From Streptomyces cyaneofuscatus (GTDB lineage: Bacteria; Actinomycetota; Actinomycetes; Streptomycetales; Streptomycetaceae), in the NCBI RefSeq assembly GCF_000718135.1, contig NZ_JOEM01000007.1:62001-126000 (forward strand): DNA of 64,000 bases, written 5' to 3'. Below are positions 25,883 through 34,551 of this stretch, in pieces (the first letter of the stretch is position 1; each line of letters begins with the position of its first letter). A program made the position numbers and the translations under genes. Under the pieces are notes generated by a model, which had not been told where the DNA came from, did not search any database, and saw only the letters and a program-made list of their open reading frames with translations.

Positions 25883-27798
25883 CCGTCGATCAGGCGGGGC
25901 CGGACACGGCCACCTCCCCGGAGGGCGAGCGGGCCACGCCGGACGCGCTGGATTCCCTGGGGCGGTGGACGTTACGGCCGGGGGTCTCGGTGACCGTCCT
26001 CCCCCACGGCGTACATCTGCGGGGCTGGATCACCAGCGTCACGCTGGAGGGCGGCGCCGGGCTGCCGGTGCTGTGGGGCCGTCTGGCCGAGGCGCTCGCG
26101 GGCGACGGGGGCGCGGAGCCGGCGCGGGCAGCCGTGGCGGGTTCGCCGCTGCGGGCCGCCCTGGTCACGGTGGTCGGCCAGTTGCACGACCACGATCTCC
26201 TGGTCGAGCGCCCGGCCGGGGAGAACGGCGATGCGGCCGGGCCGTGGCTCGGGGCAGTCGCCGACCGGCCCGCGGAAGCTGCGGCCGCCCTCATCCGCAG
26301 CCGGGTGCGGGTCCTTGCCGCGCGTCCGGACGGTCCGCTCGCCCGCGCCGCCGCACGGGCGCTGGACCGAGCCGGAGTCCGGGCGGCGACCGCAGAAGCG
26401 GCTGACCTGCCGGACGGGCAAGTCCTGCTCGTCGCCGCCGGGCCGGGCGAGCCGCCGCTCGCGGCGGAACAGGACGCGGAAGACCGGGCGGTGGTCGTCG
26501 GCCTGCGCCCGGGCGTCGGGTTCGTCACCCCCGTGGGCAGCGCGCGGCAGGCACGGGCCGATGCCGACGGGCTGGCGGACAGGTTGCGCCCACGGGAGGC
26601 CCCCGGCGGGGCCGAGCCTCCCGGTCTGCCCGCGCTCCTGGCCTCCTCGGCGGCGCAGCGGCTGATCTGCGCGGTGGCCGGGCTCCGCGACCCGTCGGCC
26701 GAGGCGGGCGATGCCCGGCTGATCCCCGGGCTGCCGACGGCACTGGTCGCGGAGCGGGCGCCGTTGCGGGGCGAGTACCGCACCTGGGTGGGCCCCGTGC
26801 TCGTGGACGCCGACCGGGTCCGCCCGCGTGCTGACGTACGTACGCTGACCGAGGCCCTGGCCCGTATTCCGGTGCTCACCGACCGCCTGGCCGGTGTCCT
26901 GGACGAGCCGGACCCCGGGGCGCTCCCCCAGCTCCCGGCGGCGTTGGTCCGCTCCTCGGTGGCGGGCGAGGTCCTGGTGTCCGGTTCCGCCCGGGCGGAC
27001 CTGGCCCGGCTGGAGGCGGTCTGCCGGGCGGCCGAACTCCTTCTGGGGAAGGGCGAATCGGGCCTGGAGGGGGATGCGGGCCCGGTGGTCGGAGCGGGCG
27101 CCGTGCACGCGCGCGGGCGCGCGCTGCGGCGGGCGGGGGCGGGGGCGGCCGTACGGCAGCAGGGCGCACGCGCGGGCGACACCGCAGGTCCGTTCGGTGG
27201 GGCCGCGCCCGTGCCCTGGAGCCCGGAGCCCGGACGCCATCCGCAGGCGCTGCACTGGTGGTCCGTCCTGGTCCGGCGGCTCGGGGTCGACGCGGATGTC
27301 GCGGTGTCACGTCTCGATACGGTCGGCGGCGGGGCCGTATTCCACGCAGAGGTCCAGGTCCAGGTCCAGACCCAGGGACGTGCGGCAACGGGCGGCGTGC
27401 TCGGCACGGCCGTCGAGGCGTCGGCGGACGAGGCCGTCGCCTTCGCCGCGCTCTCCGCCGTGGTCAGGGTCCAGGCGGCCGCCGACGCTCCGCACGCCCG
27501 GCATCTGGTGACACCCGGCGGTGCGGTCGCCTCGCTCGCCCGGCCGGAGGCGACGGCCCCCTGGGAGGACGCGGGGTGGACGACGACCTGGCTGGCGGAT
27601 TCGGCCGCCCGGGAACCGGAACTCCAGGAGGCCCTGGCCGCACTGACCGGGTGGTCCCCGCAGCCGTGGGAGCCGCCGACCGACGCGCACGCCGACGTAC
27701 GCGCGCTGTGGTCGGCGCTGCGTCAGTGCGGCTTCTCCGTGCTCTCCGCCCGGCCCGGTCACCGTACGCACCCCACCCTCACGGAAGGATCCCGGTGA
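25879..27798 (+). CDS. RRE/ThiF-like leader-binding cyclodehydratase partner
   Basis: A 639-residue protein in the position of LazD/TbtF-type (ocin-ThiF-like) proteins. The N-terminal segment RWTLRPGVSVTVLPHGVHLRGW looks like the strands of a RiPP recognition element, which binds the leader peptide and presents the core to the YcaO enzyme. The rest is a degenerate E1-like fold without an obvious catalytic Cys or zinc motif. Its ATG overlaps the dehydratase stop (ATGA) with GAAGGGA upstream, and its stop overlaps the YcaO start (GTGA). Assignment rests mostly on context and the N-terminal pattern, since this family is very divergent. Confidence 0.78.
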   Translation: MTVDQAGPDTATSPEGERATPDALDSLGRWTLRPGVSVTVLPHGVHLRGWITSVTLEGGAGLPVLWGRLAEALAGDGGAEPARAAVAGSPLRAALVTVVGQLHDHDLLVERPAGENGDAAGPWLGAVADRPAEAAAALIRSRVRVLAARPDGPLARAAARALDRAGVRAATAEAADLPDGQVLLVAAGPGEPPLAAEQDAEDRAVVVGLRPGVGFVTPVGSARQARADADGLADRLRPREAPGGAEPPGLPALLASSAAQRLICAVAGLRDPSAEAGDARLIPGLPTALVAERAPLRGEYRTWVGPVLVDADRVRPRADVRTLTEALARIPVLTDRLAGVLDEPDPGALPQLPAALVRSSVAGEVLVSGSARADLARLEAVCRAAELLLGKGESGLEGDAGPVVGAGAVHARGRALRRAGAGAAVRQQGARAGDTAGPFGGAAPVPWSPEPGRHPQALHWWSVLVRRLGVDADVAVSRLDTVGGGAVFHAEVQVQVQTQGRAATGGVLGTAVEASADEAVAFAALSAVVRVQAAADAPHARHLVTPGGAVASLARPEATAPWEDAGWTTTWLADSAAREPELQEALAALTGWSPQPWEPPTDAHADVRALWSALRQCGFSVLSARPGHRTHPTLTEGSR

Positions 27799-29711
27799 CC
27801 GCCGCAGACCCGCTCCGGCACGCCCTGGCCCAGGAGTTACCCGCCACCACCGTGCTCGACGCGGCGGGCGCCCTGCGTCTCACCGAAGGCAGCGCCGTCG
27901 TCGTCCTGGATGCCTGGACCCTGGGGACGGCGGAGGAGCTGTCCCGGCACGCGCTGGCCCATCCGGTGACGCTCGTCCCCGTCCGGGGCGACGGGGCGCT
28001 GACGGTGGTGGGGCCGGTCCTGCGGCCCGGCGCACGGGGGTGTCTGGCGTGCGGCGAGTACCGGCGGCTGGCCACGATCGGCGGCCGGGTGCCGTGGCAC
28101 AGCCCAGGACTGCGGCTGGAGGGCCGCCCCTCCCCCGCGTTCACCGACGCGGTCGGTGTTCTGGCCGCCTCGCTTCTGGACAGTGACGGGGCGGTCGTCC
28201 ATGTCGTCCACAACGGCCGGGGCACCTGGTCGACGCACCGCTTCGAGCCCATAGGCGGGTGCGCGGTCTGCCTGCCGCTGCCGCCCGACGGTGCCGAGGT
28301 CGCCGAGGCGGCCTTCGGCCCGGTCGCCCGCCGCGCCCCGAGGCCGGCCGCCGACCCGGTGTCGCTGCGGGAGCCCAACTCCCGTACGGACGTGGCGGGT
28401 CTGCGGGAGGTGCTGTTCGACGAGCGGTTCGGGCCGGTCCACCAAATCCTGCGCACCGAGGAGTCCGTACACAGCCTGACCAGCGCGTATGTGACGTACG
28501 GCCGTCATATGCGAGATGGCGGCTACGGGCGGAGCAGCGACTTCGCGAGCAGCGAGCGCATCGCCCTGTTCGAGGGGGCGGAACGCCTGGCGTCGATGAG
28601 CCCCACCGGTCACCGGACCGTCCTGCGCGCCCCGTACGCCGAACTCGGCCCCGAACGGGCGGTGGACCCGGTGAGGCTGGGACTGCCCGACCCCGCCCAT
28701 CACGGCCACCCCGCCTCGGCGACCGTGCCGTACACGCCGGACCTGGAACTGGACTGGGTGCACGGCTGGTCCCTGACCCGTGACCGGACGACGGCGGTGC
28801 CCGAGCACGTCGCCTACTGGGACGCGAGCCCGGGCCGGCCCCGGGTGGTGTACGAGTGCTCCAACGGGTGCGGGCTGGGCAACAGCCCGGTGGAGGCGGC
28901 GTTGTACGGGCTGTTCGAGGTCGCCGAGCGGGACGCGTTCCTGATGGCGTGGTACGCGCGCACCCCGCTGCGCCGGATTACCGTGCCGGCCGAGGACGCG
29001 GAGGTGGCGCACCTCGTGGACCGGGCGGCGCTCACCGGCTACCGGGTGGCGCTGTTCGACGCGACGAACGACTTCCGGATCCCTGCCGTCATCGCGGTCG
29101 CCCTGCACCGGGGCGAACCGGCGACGACGCCGGGTGCGTTCGTCGCCGCCGGGAGCCATCACCATCCGCTCGCCGCGATCCGCTCCGCGCTCGCCGAGGT
29201 GGTGACCAATGTGGTCAACGCCGTCCACCGGCACCGGGCCGAACCGGAGACGTTCGGCCGGCGGCGGCTGCTCCCGATGCTGGAGCGGCCCGAGCTGGTC
29301 ACGACGCTTGACGACCACGTGGCCGTCAACACCCTTCCCGAGGCCCGCCCCCGGCTGGACTTCCTCGACCCGGACGGCCCCGAGACGGACTGGCGGGACA
29401 TCTGGCCCGCCGCGTCCGCGCCGCGTCCCGTACCGGATGTCACCGCCCTGCTGGAGCAGACCGTGACCCGGCTGGCCGGTCTCGGCCTGGAGGTCGTCGC
29501 CGTACCGCTGAGCGAGTCCGTCGTACGCGACCGGCTCGGGCTGCACACGGCGAAGATCGTGGTCCCGGGCTCGCTGCCGATGACGTTCGGTCATGTCAAC
29601 CGGCGCACGCTCGGGCTCGACCGGCTGCTGGACGTGCCGTTCCGGCTGGGGCAGGTACCGCGCAGGGTCCTCCACGACGAACTCGCCCTGCATCCGCACC
29701 CCTTCCCGTGA
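27795..29711 (+). CDS. YcaO azoline-forming cyclodehydratase
   Basis: A 638-residue TOMM cyclodehydratase that uses ATP to convert Cys/Ser/Thr of the core into thiazolines or oxazolines. An N-terminal docking region carries two CxxC motifs (GCLACGEYRR, CAVCLPL), typical of the zinc-binding partner domain. The YcaO ATP-binding signature is YGRSSDFASSERIALFEGAERLA, followed by ECSNGCGLGNSPVEAALYGLFEVAERDAFL. The protein ends in PHPFP, the Pro-rich C-terminus characteristic of azoline-forming YcaO enzymes. The GTG start has GGAAGGA upstream and is coupled to the preceding gene. Confidence 0.95.
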   Translation: MTAADPLRHALAQELPATTVLDAAGALRLTEGSAVVVLDAWTLGTAEELSRHALAHPVTLVPVRGDGALTVVGPVLRPGARGCLACGEYRRLATIGGRVPWHSPGLRLEGRPSPAFTDAVGVLAASLLDSDGAVVHVVHNGRGTWSTHRFEPIGGCAVCLPLPPDGAEVAEAAFGPVARRAPRPAADPVSLREPNSRTDVAGLREVLFDERFGPVHQILRTEESVHSLTSAYVTYGRHMRDGGYGRSSDFASSERIALFEGAERLASMSPTGHRTVLRAPYAELGPERAVDPVRLGLPDPAHHGHPASATVPYTPDLELDWVHGWSLTRDRTTAVPEHVAYWDASPGRPRVVYECSNGCGLGNSPVEAALYGLFEVAERDAFLMAWYARTPLRRITVPAEDAEVAHLVDRAALTGYRVALFDATNDFRIPAVIAVALHRGEPATTPGAFVAAGSHHHPLAAIRSALAEVVTNVVNAVHRHRAEPETFGRRRLLPMLERPELVTTLDDHVAVNTLPEARPRLDFLDPDGPETDWRDIWPAASAPRPVPDVTALLEQTVTRLAGLGLEVVAVPLSESVVRDRLGLHTAKIVVPGSLPMTFGHVNRRTLGLDRLLDVPFRLGQVPRRVLHDELALHPHPFP

Positions 29712-29767
29712 GGAACTCCGCCTTCCCGCTGCCCGACCGACCGAACACCGGAACAGGAAGCCATCCC

Positions 29768-31528
29768 GTGACGAACGGATCCCCGGACACCTGGCTCAGC
29801 CTCCACTGCTTCCTGCGCTCCGCTCCCGAGGACGTCGACGCTTTCCTCACCGAGGACGTGACCCCGCTCCTCGACGGGCTCGGGGCCGGCGACTGGTTCT
29901 TCATCCGCTACGACGAGGGCGGGCACCATCTGCGTCTCCGGGTGCGCGGGGTGTCGCCGGCGCGGGCTGCGTCCCTGCCGGAGGCTCTCGCGCGCCTGGC
30001 CGAGCGGGTGCCCGTCGCCGAGTCCGTACGTGGGCAGGACGTACGCGGGCACCACGTAAGCGGGCAGGATGTACGCGGGCAGGCGGAGCACGCCGAGGTC
30101 CGCGTGGAGCCGTACGTTCCCGAAACCGCGCGCTACGGAGGGCCCGCGGCCCTGCCGGTGGCGGAAGAGGTGTTCATCCTGTCGAGCCGGGTGGCCGTGC
30201 GGGCCGTCCGGGACACTCCGCGCGGCAGTGCCCGGCTCGCCCTCGCCATCGATCTCGCGCATGCCACCGCTCTCGCCTGCGGCATGGACCGGCTGTCGGC
30301 GGCGCAGTGGCTACGGCGCCACGCCGCGAGCTGGCGGTGGGCGGAGGACGTGCCCCTGCTCGGCCCCCGGCACGTCCACGCGAAGGTCAACAGCGTCTAC
30401 GCCCTGCAACGCGAGGTCCTCGCGGGCCGGGCGCGGGCCCTGCGGCAAGCGCTGGAGGAGGGCACGGCCACCGGCGTGCCGGCCGACTGGTACGACGGTG
30501 TCCGCAAGGCCGACCCTGCTCTGCGCTCCGCTTCCTCGTCGGTGGGCCGCCCGTATGTCTGGGCGTCCCAGCTGCACATGCTCTTCAACCGGCTGGGCCT
30601 GGCGCCCGACGAGGAGCGCGCGGTGTGCCGGCTGGCCGCGCGCACGCTGCTGGACCGGGGGGAGCCGGCCTCGTACTTCCCGGACGACCACACCGCGCCC
30701 GACCGGCAATACCTGGAGCGGAGCAAGTTCCACCTCGGGCGGGAGCAGGATTCGGCGCCGCGTGACGTACCGGCCGTCCCGGCCCTCCCGACCGTCCGGC
30801 CCCTCCCGGCCGTCCCAGCCGTCTCCGCCGAAGCGCCCGGCTCCTCGCGCGGCACCGAACTCCCGCTCCCCGCAGGCCCGTTCCCGGACGCGGATCTGCG
30901 GACGGTGATGAACAGCCGCGTCTCCCGGCGAGGTTCACTCACCGGACCTCTGGACGCGGCGTCGCTCGGCACGCTGCTGTGGGGCGCGCACGCGTCCGGG
31001 CACGAGTCGGTGCACCGGTTCGCCGACGGCGGTGAGCGGCTCATGCGCCATCGGCCGTATCCGAGCGCGGGCGCCCTCTACACCGCCGGGCTCCGGCTGA
31101 TCGCGCTGGACGTCCAAGGGCTGGCACCGGGCACCTACCAGTGCCTTCCGGACCGCTGGGCGCTGCGGTACATCGGCCCTGCGCCCGCCCTGGACGACGT
31201 CAGGTCGTTGTCCTCGTACCTCTCCCGCGCCGACGACGACCCCGACGGCATCGTGCCGGACGCGCTGCCGGTGGTGCTCGGCCTCTACGTCGACCTGGGC
31301 CGGCTCCGTGAGCGCTACGGTCTCCGTGCTCTGCGCCTGGGCCTCCTGGAGGCGGGCCACCTGGCGCAGTCGCTCCTGCTCACTGCCACGGCGCTACGGC
31401 TGGGCTCCACACCGCTCGGCGGGTTCCGGGACGACCTGGCGCACGAGATCTTCGGGCTCGACGACCTGGACCAGCCACTCCAGTACGTCCTGCCGGTCGG
31501 CCGCCACCCGGAGTTGCCCGTGCCGTAG
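29768..31528 (+). CDS. Dehydratase elimination domain fused to SagB-type azoline dehydrogenase
   Basis: A bifunctional protein of LazF-like architecture. The N-terminal half (about residues 5-330) is a thiopeptide-type biosynthesis/SpaB_C domain: WLSLHCFL, WFFIRYDEGGHHLRLRV, YVPETARYGGPAALPVAEEVF. It should eliminate glutamate from glutamylated Ser/Thr. The C-terminal half is a flavin-dependent SagB nitroreductase (VSRRGSLTG, YPSAGALYTAGL, YGLRALRLGLLEAGHLAQSLLL, GSTPLGGF) oxidising azolines to azoles. I chose the GTG at 29768, which has AGGAAG upstream. A GTG at 29708 overlapping the YcaO stop is also open. A 15-bp tandem repeat lies inside the first domain. It is the last gene of the RiPP operon. 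Confidence 0.92.
   Translation: MTNGSPDTWLSLHCFLRSAPEDVDAFLTEDVTPLLDGLGAGDWFFIRYDEGGHHLRLRVRGVSPARAASLPEALARLAERVPVAESVRGQDVRGHHVSGQDVRGQAEHAEVRVEPYVPETARYGGPAALPVAEEVFILSSRVAVRAVRDTPRGSARLALAIDLAHATALACGMDRLSAAQWLRRHAASWRWAEDVPLLGPRHVHAKVNSVYALQREVLAGRARALRQALEEGTATGVPADWYDGVRKADPALRSASSSVGRPYVWASQLHMLFNRLGLAPDEERAVCRLAARTLLDRGEPASYFPDDHTAPDRQYLERSKFHLGREQDSAPRDVPAVPALPTVRPLPAVPAVSAEAPGSSRGTELPLPAGPFPDADLRTVMNSRVSRRGSLTGPLDAASLGTLLWGAHASGHESVHRFADGGERLMRHRPYPSAGALYTAGLRLIALDVQGLAPGTYQCLPDRWALRYIGPAPALDDVRSLSSYLSRADDDPDGIVPDALPVVLGLYVDLGRLRERYGLRALRLGLLEAGHLAQSLLLTATALRLGSTPLGGFRDDLAHEIFGLDDLDQPLQYVLPVGRHPELPVP
30026..30085 (+). repeat. Four-copy 15-bp in-frame tandem repeat
   Basis: Four units close to GTACGCGGGCAGGAC at 30026, 30041, 30056 and 30071 encode VRGQD/VRGHH/VSGQD/VRGQA in the elimination domain. 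Divergence between copies is only one to four bases, implying recent expansion. It falls in a surface loop between strands, so copy-number change may be tolerated. Confidence 0.85.
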
Positions 31529-31541
31529 AGCCCCGGACCGC

Positions 31542-32501
31542 TCAGGCGAACGCGCCGAGGGCGACCTTCGCGGCCCCGGCGATCAGGGCGTCGTCGGTCT
31601 CGGCGTTCTTGATGTCGCGCCGGGAGAGGACGGCAAGCGCGATCGGCGCGGCGCCACCGGAAGGCCAGACGATGGCGATGTCGTTACGGGTCCCGTAGCC
31701 GCCGGTGCCGGTCTTGTCGCCGACCTCCCAGCCGCGGGGCGTGCCCGCGCGGATGGTGTGGTCGCCGGTGGTGTTGCGCTTCAGCCAGTCGATGAGGACG
31801 GCCCGCTTCTCCGCGGGGAGGGCGGATCCGAGGGTGTACGCCCGCAGATCGGCGGCCAGGGCGCGGGGTGTGCTGGTGTCCCGGAGGTCGCCGGGGGTGG
31901 CGTCGCTGAGGGCGACTTCGTAGCGGTCGCAGCGGGTGACGCGGTCCCCGAGTCCGCGCAGGGCGTCCTGGAGGCCCCGGGGGCCGCCCAGTTCGCGGAA
32001 GAGGAGGTTGGCGGCGGCGTTGTCGCTGTACCGGATGGTGGCGTCGCACAGTTCGCGCAGCGTCATGCCGGTGGCGACATGCTTCTCGGTGATGGGCGAG
32101 TTGCTGATGATCTCCTCCTGGCCGTAGCGCACCAGGCGCTCCATCTGCGGCAGGGTCTTCTTCGCCAGTACGGCACCGGACAGGAGGGCCTTGCAGGTGG
32201 AGGCGTAGGCGAACCGTTCGTCGGGGCGGTGGGCGATGGTCCGTCCGTCGCCCGTGTCGACCGCGTACACGCCCAGCCGGGCGTCGAACGTCCGCTCCAG
32301 TTCGGCGAAGGCGCGGTCCGTACGGGGCAGGGCCGAGGCCGACGGGGAGGGTCCGGGGCCGGAGCGGCTCGGCCCGCTCCTTCCGTCGGTGGCGGTGTCC
32401 GATCCGGCTGACGTACAGCCGGTGAGCGGGAGCAGGGTGGCACCGGCCAGTGCGGCGAGTGCGGAGCGGCGGGAGGCAGGGGCGGGCGTACGGGAGGGCA
32501 C
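31542..32501 (-). CDS. blaL: Class A beta-lactamase
   Basis: A 319-residue secreted serine beta-lactamase hydrolysing penicillins. The signal peptide has twin Arg-like SRRSALAAL and a lipobox-like LTGC, suggesting membrane anchoring outside the cell. Catalytic motifs: STCK (Ser70-x-x-Lys73), YSDNAA (Ser130 loop), RYEVALSDATPGD (Glu166 omega loop, with Ser instead of the usual Asn170) and DKTGTGGYG (Lys234 motif). It is divergent from a LysR gene followed by a BlaB-like gene, exactly the blaL/blaA/blaB layout known from Streptomyces cacaoi, so induction by beta-lactams is likely. It converges with the RiPP operon 13 bp downstream. Confidence 0.93.
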   Translation of the reverse strand: MPSRTPAPASRRSALAALAGATLLPLTGCTSAGSDTATDGRSGPSRSGPGPSPSASALPRTDRAFAELERTFDARLGVYAVDTGDGRTIAHRPDERFAYASTCKALLSGAVLAKKTLPQMERLVRYGQEEIISNSPITEKHVATGMTLRELCDATIRYSDNAAANLLFRELGGPRGLQDALRGLGDRVTRCDRYEVALSDATPGDLRDTSTPRALAADLRAYTLGSALPAEKRAVLIDWLKRNTTGDHTIRAGTPRGWEVGDKTGTGGYGTRNDIAIVWPSGGAAPIALAVLSRRDIKNAETDDALIAGAAKVALGAFA

Positions 32502-32618
32502 GGCGGTGGACCTCTCTCTCGGCGGTGTTCGTGGAGCGCGGGCTTCTCGCGCCCGGTCGTAGCCGGGCGGCGGGCCGAGTCGTCGGCCTCAGCGGAGTCA
32601 AACCCGCGGCCGGTCCGC

Positions 32619-32640
32619 ATGTCGAATACGATCTCGGCAT
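32619..32640. promoter_or_regulatory. Dyad upstream of blaA, candidate LysR box
   Basis: ATGTCGA and TCGGCAT flank eight bases, forming ATGNCGA-N8-TCGNCAT, an interrupted dyad of the size LysR regulators bind. It lies 45 bp before the LysR gene in the AT-richer part of the divergent blaL-blaA intergenic region. Function is inferred. Confidence 0.45.
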
Positions 32641-32684
32641 CGGAGTGATTCATCCGCCATATCGCCGCATGCCAGGGAGATGGA

Positions 32685-33575
32685 GTGCTGACGGAACGGC
32701 ACCTGGAAATCTTCGTCGCGCTGGCGGAGGAAGAGCATTTCGGTGCCGCCGCCCAACGCGTCGGGATCACCCAGCCGCCCCTCTCCCAAGGGCTGCGCCG
32801 ACTGGAGGCGCTGCTCGGTGTCCGGCTGTTCGAACGGGAGCGCGGGGTGTTCCTCACCGAGGAGGGCGCCCTGCTGCTGCCGCACGCGCGGCGGGCTCTG
32901 GCCGCCCTGGCGGAGCTCCGGAAGACCGGTGCCCGTGAACACGCGGGCGGCCGCCGGCTGCGGCTGGGGCTGGCCCCCGAGGTGCCGGCGCCGCTGGCGG
33001 CCGATGTGGCGGCGGCCCCGGTCCGGGCGGGTGACCGGGCGCGCATCAGCACGGTGACGGCTCCCACCGCGACTCTGCTCTCCGATGTCGCGTCGGGCCG
33101 CCTGGACCTCGCCGTGGTCCGGCACCCCTCCGTCCTGCTCGGTCTCGCCGCCGGGCAGGTGATCCTGCTGCCGACCTGGATCCTCGCCCCGGCCCGTCCG
33201 GCGGAGTCCGGTGATTCGTCTGCGGGTCCGTCGCCACGGCGGCTGCCCGTCGCGGTACGCCCCCGGGGCGAGGCGCCCGCCGCCCACGATCTGTTCGTCG
33301 ACACGCTGGCGAGCCGGGGCCGCCGGGTGGAGACGGTGGTGGTCACCGACGAGCGGGCCGGGCTGGCGCTGGTGGCGGCGGGGCAGGCCGTCCTGGTCAC
33401 GGCGGACGAAGCGCTGACGGCCTCCCGGGTCGAGCGGCGGCGGGCGGTCGACCCTCCGCTCCCCCTGCGGCTACGGGTGGTCTGGAACCCCCGGCGTTCC
33501 GGTTCCGGTTCCGGTGATCCGGCCGGGACGGCCCAACTGCTGGAGGACGTCCTCGCCCGCAAGGCGGCACGGTGA
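32685..33575 (+). CDS. blaA: LysR-family regulator of the beta-lactamase (BlaA-like)
   Basis: A 296-residue LysR-type activator. The N-terminal winged helix reads ERHLEIFVALAEEEHFGAAAQRVGITQPPLSQGLRRLEALLGVRLFER. The effector domain is shorter and less conserved than in typical LysR proteins. The GTG start has AGGGAG upstream. Its stop overlaps the BlaB-like gene (GTGA), so the two are co-translated. The gene is divergent from the class A beta-lactamase. In S. cacaoi the equivalent BlaA activates blaL and its own operon. The symbol is given by synteny and should not be confused with beta-lactamase genes of the same name. Confidence 0.85.
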   Translation: MLTERHLEIFVALAEEEHFGAAAQRVGITQPPLSQGLRRLEALLGVRLFERERGVFLTEEGALLLPHARRALAALAELRKTGAREHAGGRRLRLGLAPEVPAPLAADVAAAPVRAGDRARISTVTAPTATLLSDVASGRLDLAVVRHPSVLLGLAAGQVILLPTWILAPARPAESGDSSAGPSPRRLPVAVRPRGEAPAAHDLFVDTLASRGRRVETVVVTDERAGLALVAAGQAVLVTADEALTASRVERRRAVDPPLPLRLRVVWNPRRSGSGSGDPAGTAQLLEDVLARKAAR

Positions 33576-34486
33576 CCGGCTCCCGGCACGGCGGCGGGGT
33601 GGAGCGGACCATCCGCTCCCTCTTCGACGACGCCGGCGTCCGGGGCTGGCTGCATGTGGCGGACCTGCACCGCCCCTCGGCCCGCGTGGTCGTCGACCCG
33701 GACGAGCAGGTGCCGATGGGCTCCGTCTACAAGATCGCGCTCATGACGGCCTTCTGCCGGCTGGCCGACGCGGGGCTGGTCGACCCACGCCACCGGCTCA
33801 CGCTGGAGGCCGCCGACCGGGTCCCCGGCCCCACGGGCCTGTCCATCCTGCGCGACCCGGTCACGATGTCGCTGCGCGACCTGGTGGTGCAGATGATGAG
33901 CGTCTCCGACAACACGGCGGCCCACGTCGTGCTGCGTACGGTCGGCGCCGAGGCCGTCGACGGGATGTGCGCCGATCTCGGTCTGCCGCACACCCGGATC
34001 CACGGAGGGGTCGTCGGTACGTTCGACCGGCTGCTCGCCGATACGGGCGCCGGGTCGCTCGACGCGGCCATGGCCCATGTCGAGGACAACGACACCGTCG
34101 TACCGCCGGACGTCTACGACCCCGCGTACAAGGCGTCCTCCACCCCGGCCGAGACCGCCCGGCTGCTCCGGGCCATCTGGACGGACGAGGCCGCTTCCCC
34201 CGAGAGCTGCTCCTTCATGCGCGCGGCGATGCTCACCCAGCCGTGGACGCACCGCCTGGCCTCCGGATTCCCGTACGACGACGTGACCGTCCACGGCAAG
34301 ACCGGCACGTTCGGCTCGATGCGCCACGAGGCGGGGGTGGTGGAGCTCGCGGACGGCAGCGTCTACACGGCCGTGGTCTTCACCCAGGCCGCCCGTGCCG
34401 ACCGGAAGCTGCCGCGCGCGGACGCCGTGATCGGGGCGGCGGCGAGGGCCGCGGTGGAGGATCTCCGCGCGGGCCAGGGTGTCTGA
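33572..34486 (+). CDS. blaB: BlaB-like penicillin-interactive regulator protein
   Basis: A 304-residue protein with the fold and motifs of a class A beta-lactamase but no signal peptide, so it should stay in the cytoplasm. Motifs: MGSVYK (SxxK), SVSDNTAAH (SDN) and VHGKTGTFG (KTG). The omega-loop Glu region is not recognisable. In S. cacaoi the corresponding BlaB is required for induction of the beta-lactamase, possibly by sensing a cell-wall or beta-lactam signal, and lacks measurable penicillin hydrolysis. It is translationally coupled to the LysR gene. An alternative reading, a cytoplasmic serine hydrolase with an independent role, is less likely given this layout. Confidence 0.83.
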   Translation: MTGSRHGGGVERTIRSLFDDAGVRGWLHVADLHRPSARVVVDPDEQVPMGSVYKIALMTAFCRLADAGLVDPRHRLTLEAADRVPGPTGLSILRDPVTMSLRDLVVQMMSVSDNTAAHVVLRTVGAEAVDGMCADLGLPHTRIHGGVVGTFDRLLADTGAGSLDAAMAHVEDNDTVVPPDVYDPAYKASSTPAETARLLRAIWTDEAASPESCSFMRAAMLTQPWTHRLASGFPYDDVTVHGKTGTFGSMRHEAGVVELADGSVYTAVVFTQAARADRKLPRADAVIGAAARAAVEDLRAGQGV

Positions 34487-34551
34487 CCGGCCGCCAGCGG
34501 TGGCGGACGGCATCCTGGGCGCAGGACATCCGCACGATGGAGGAAGCACCT

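Noticed and set aside
33514..34536. Long frame running through the blaB gene into the PPOX gene
   Set aside because: Out-of-frame read-through of blaB; the PPOX protein has a clear GGAGGAAG-supported start at 34552.
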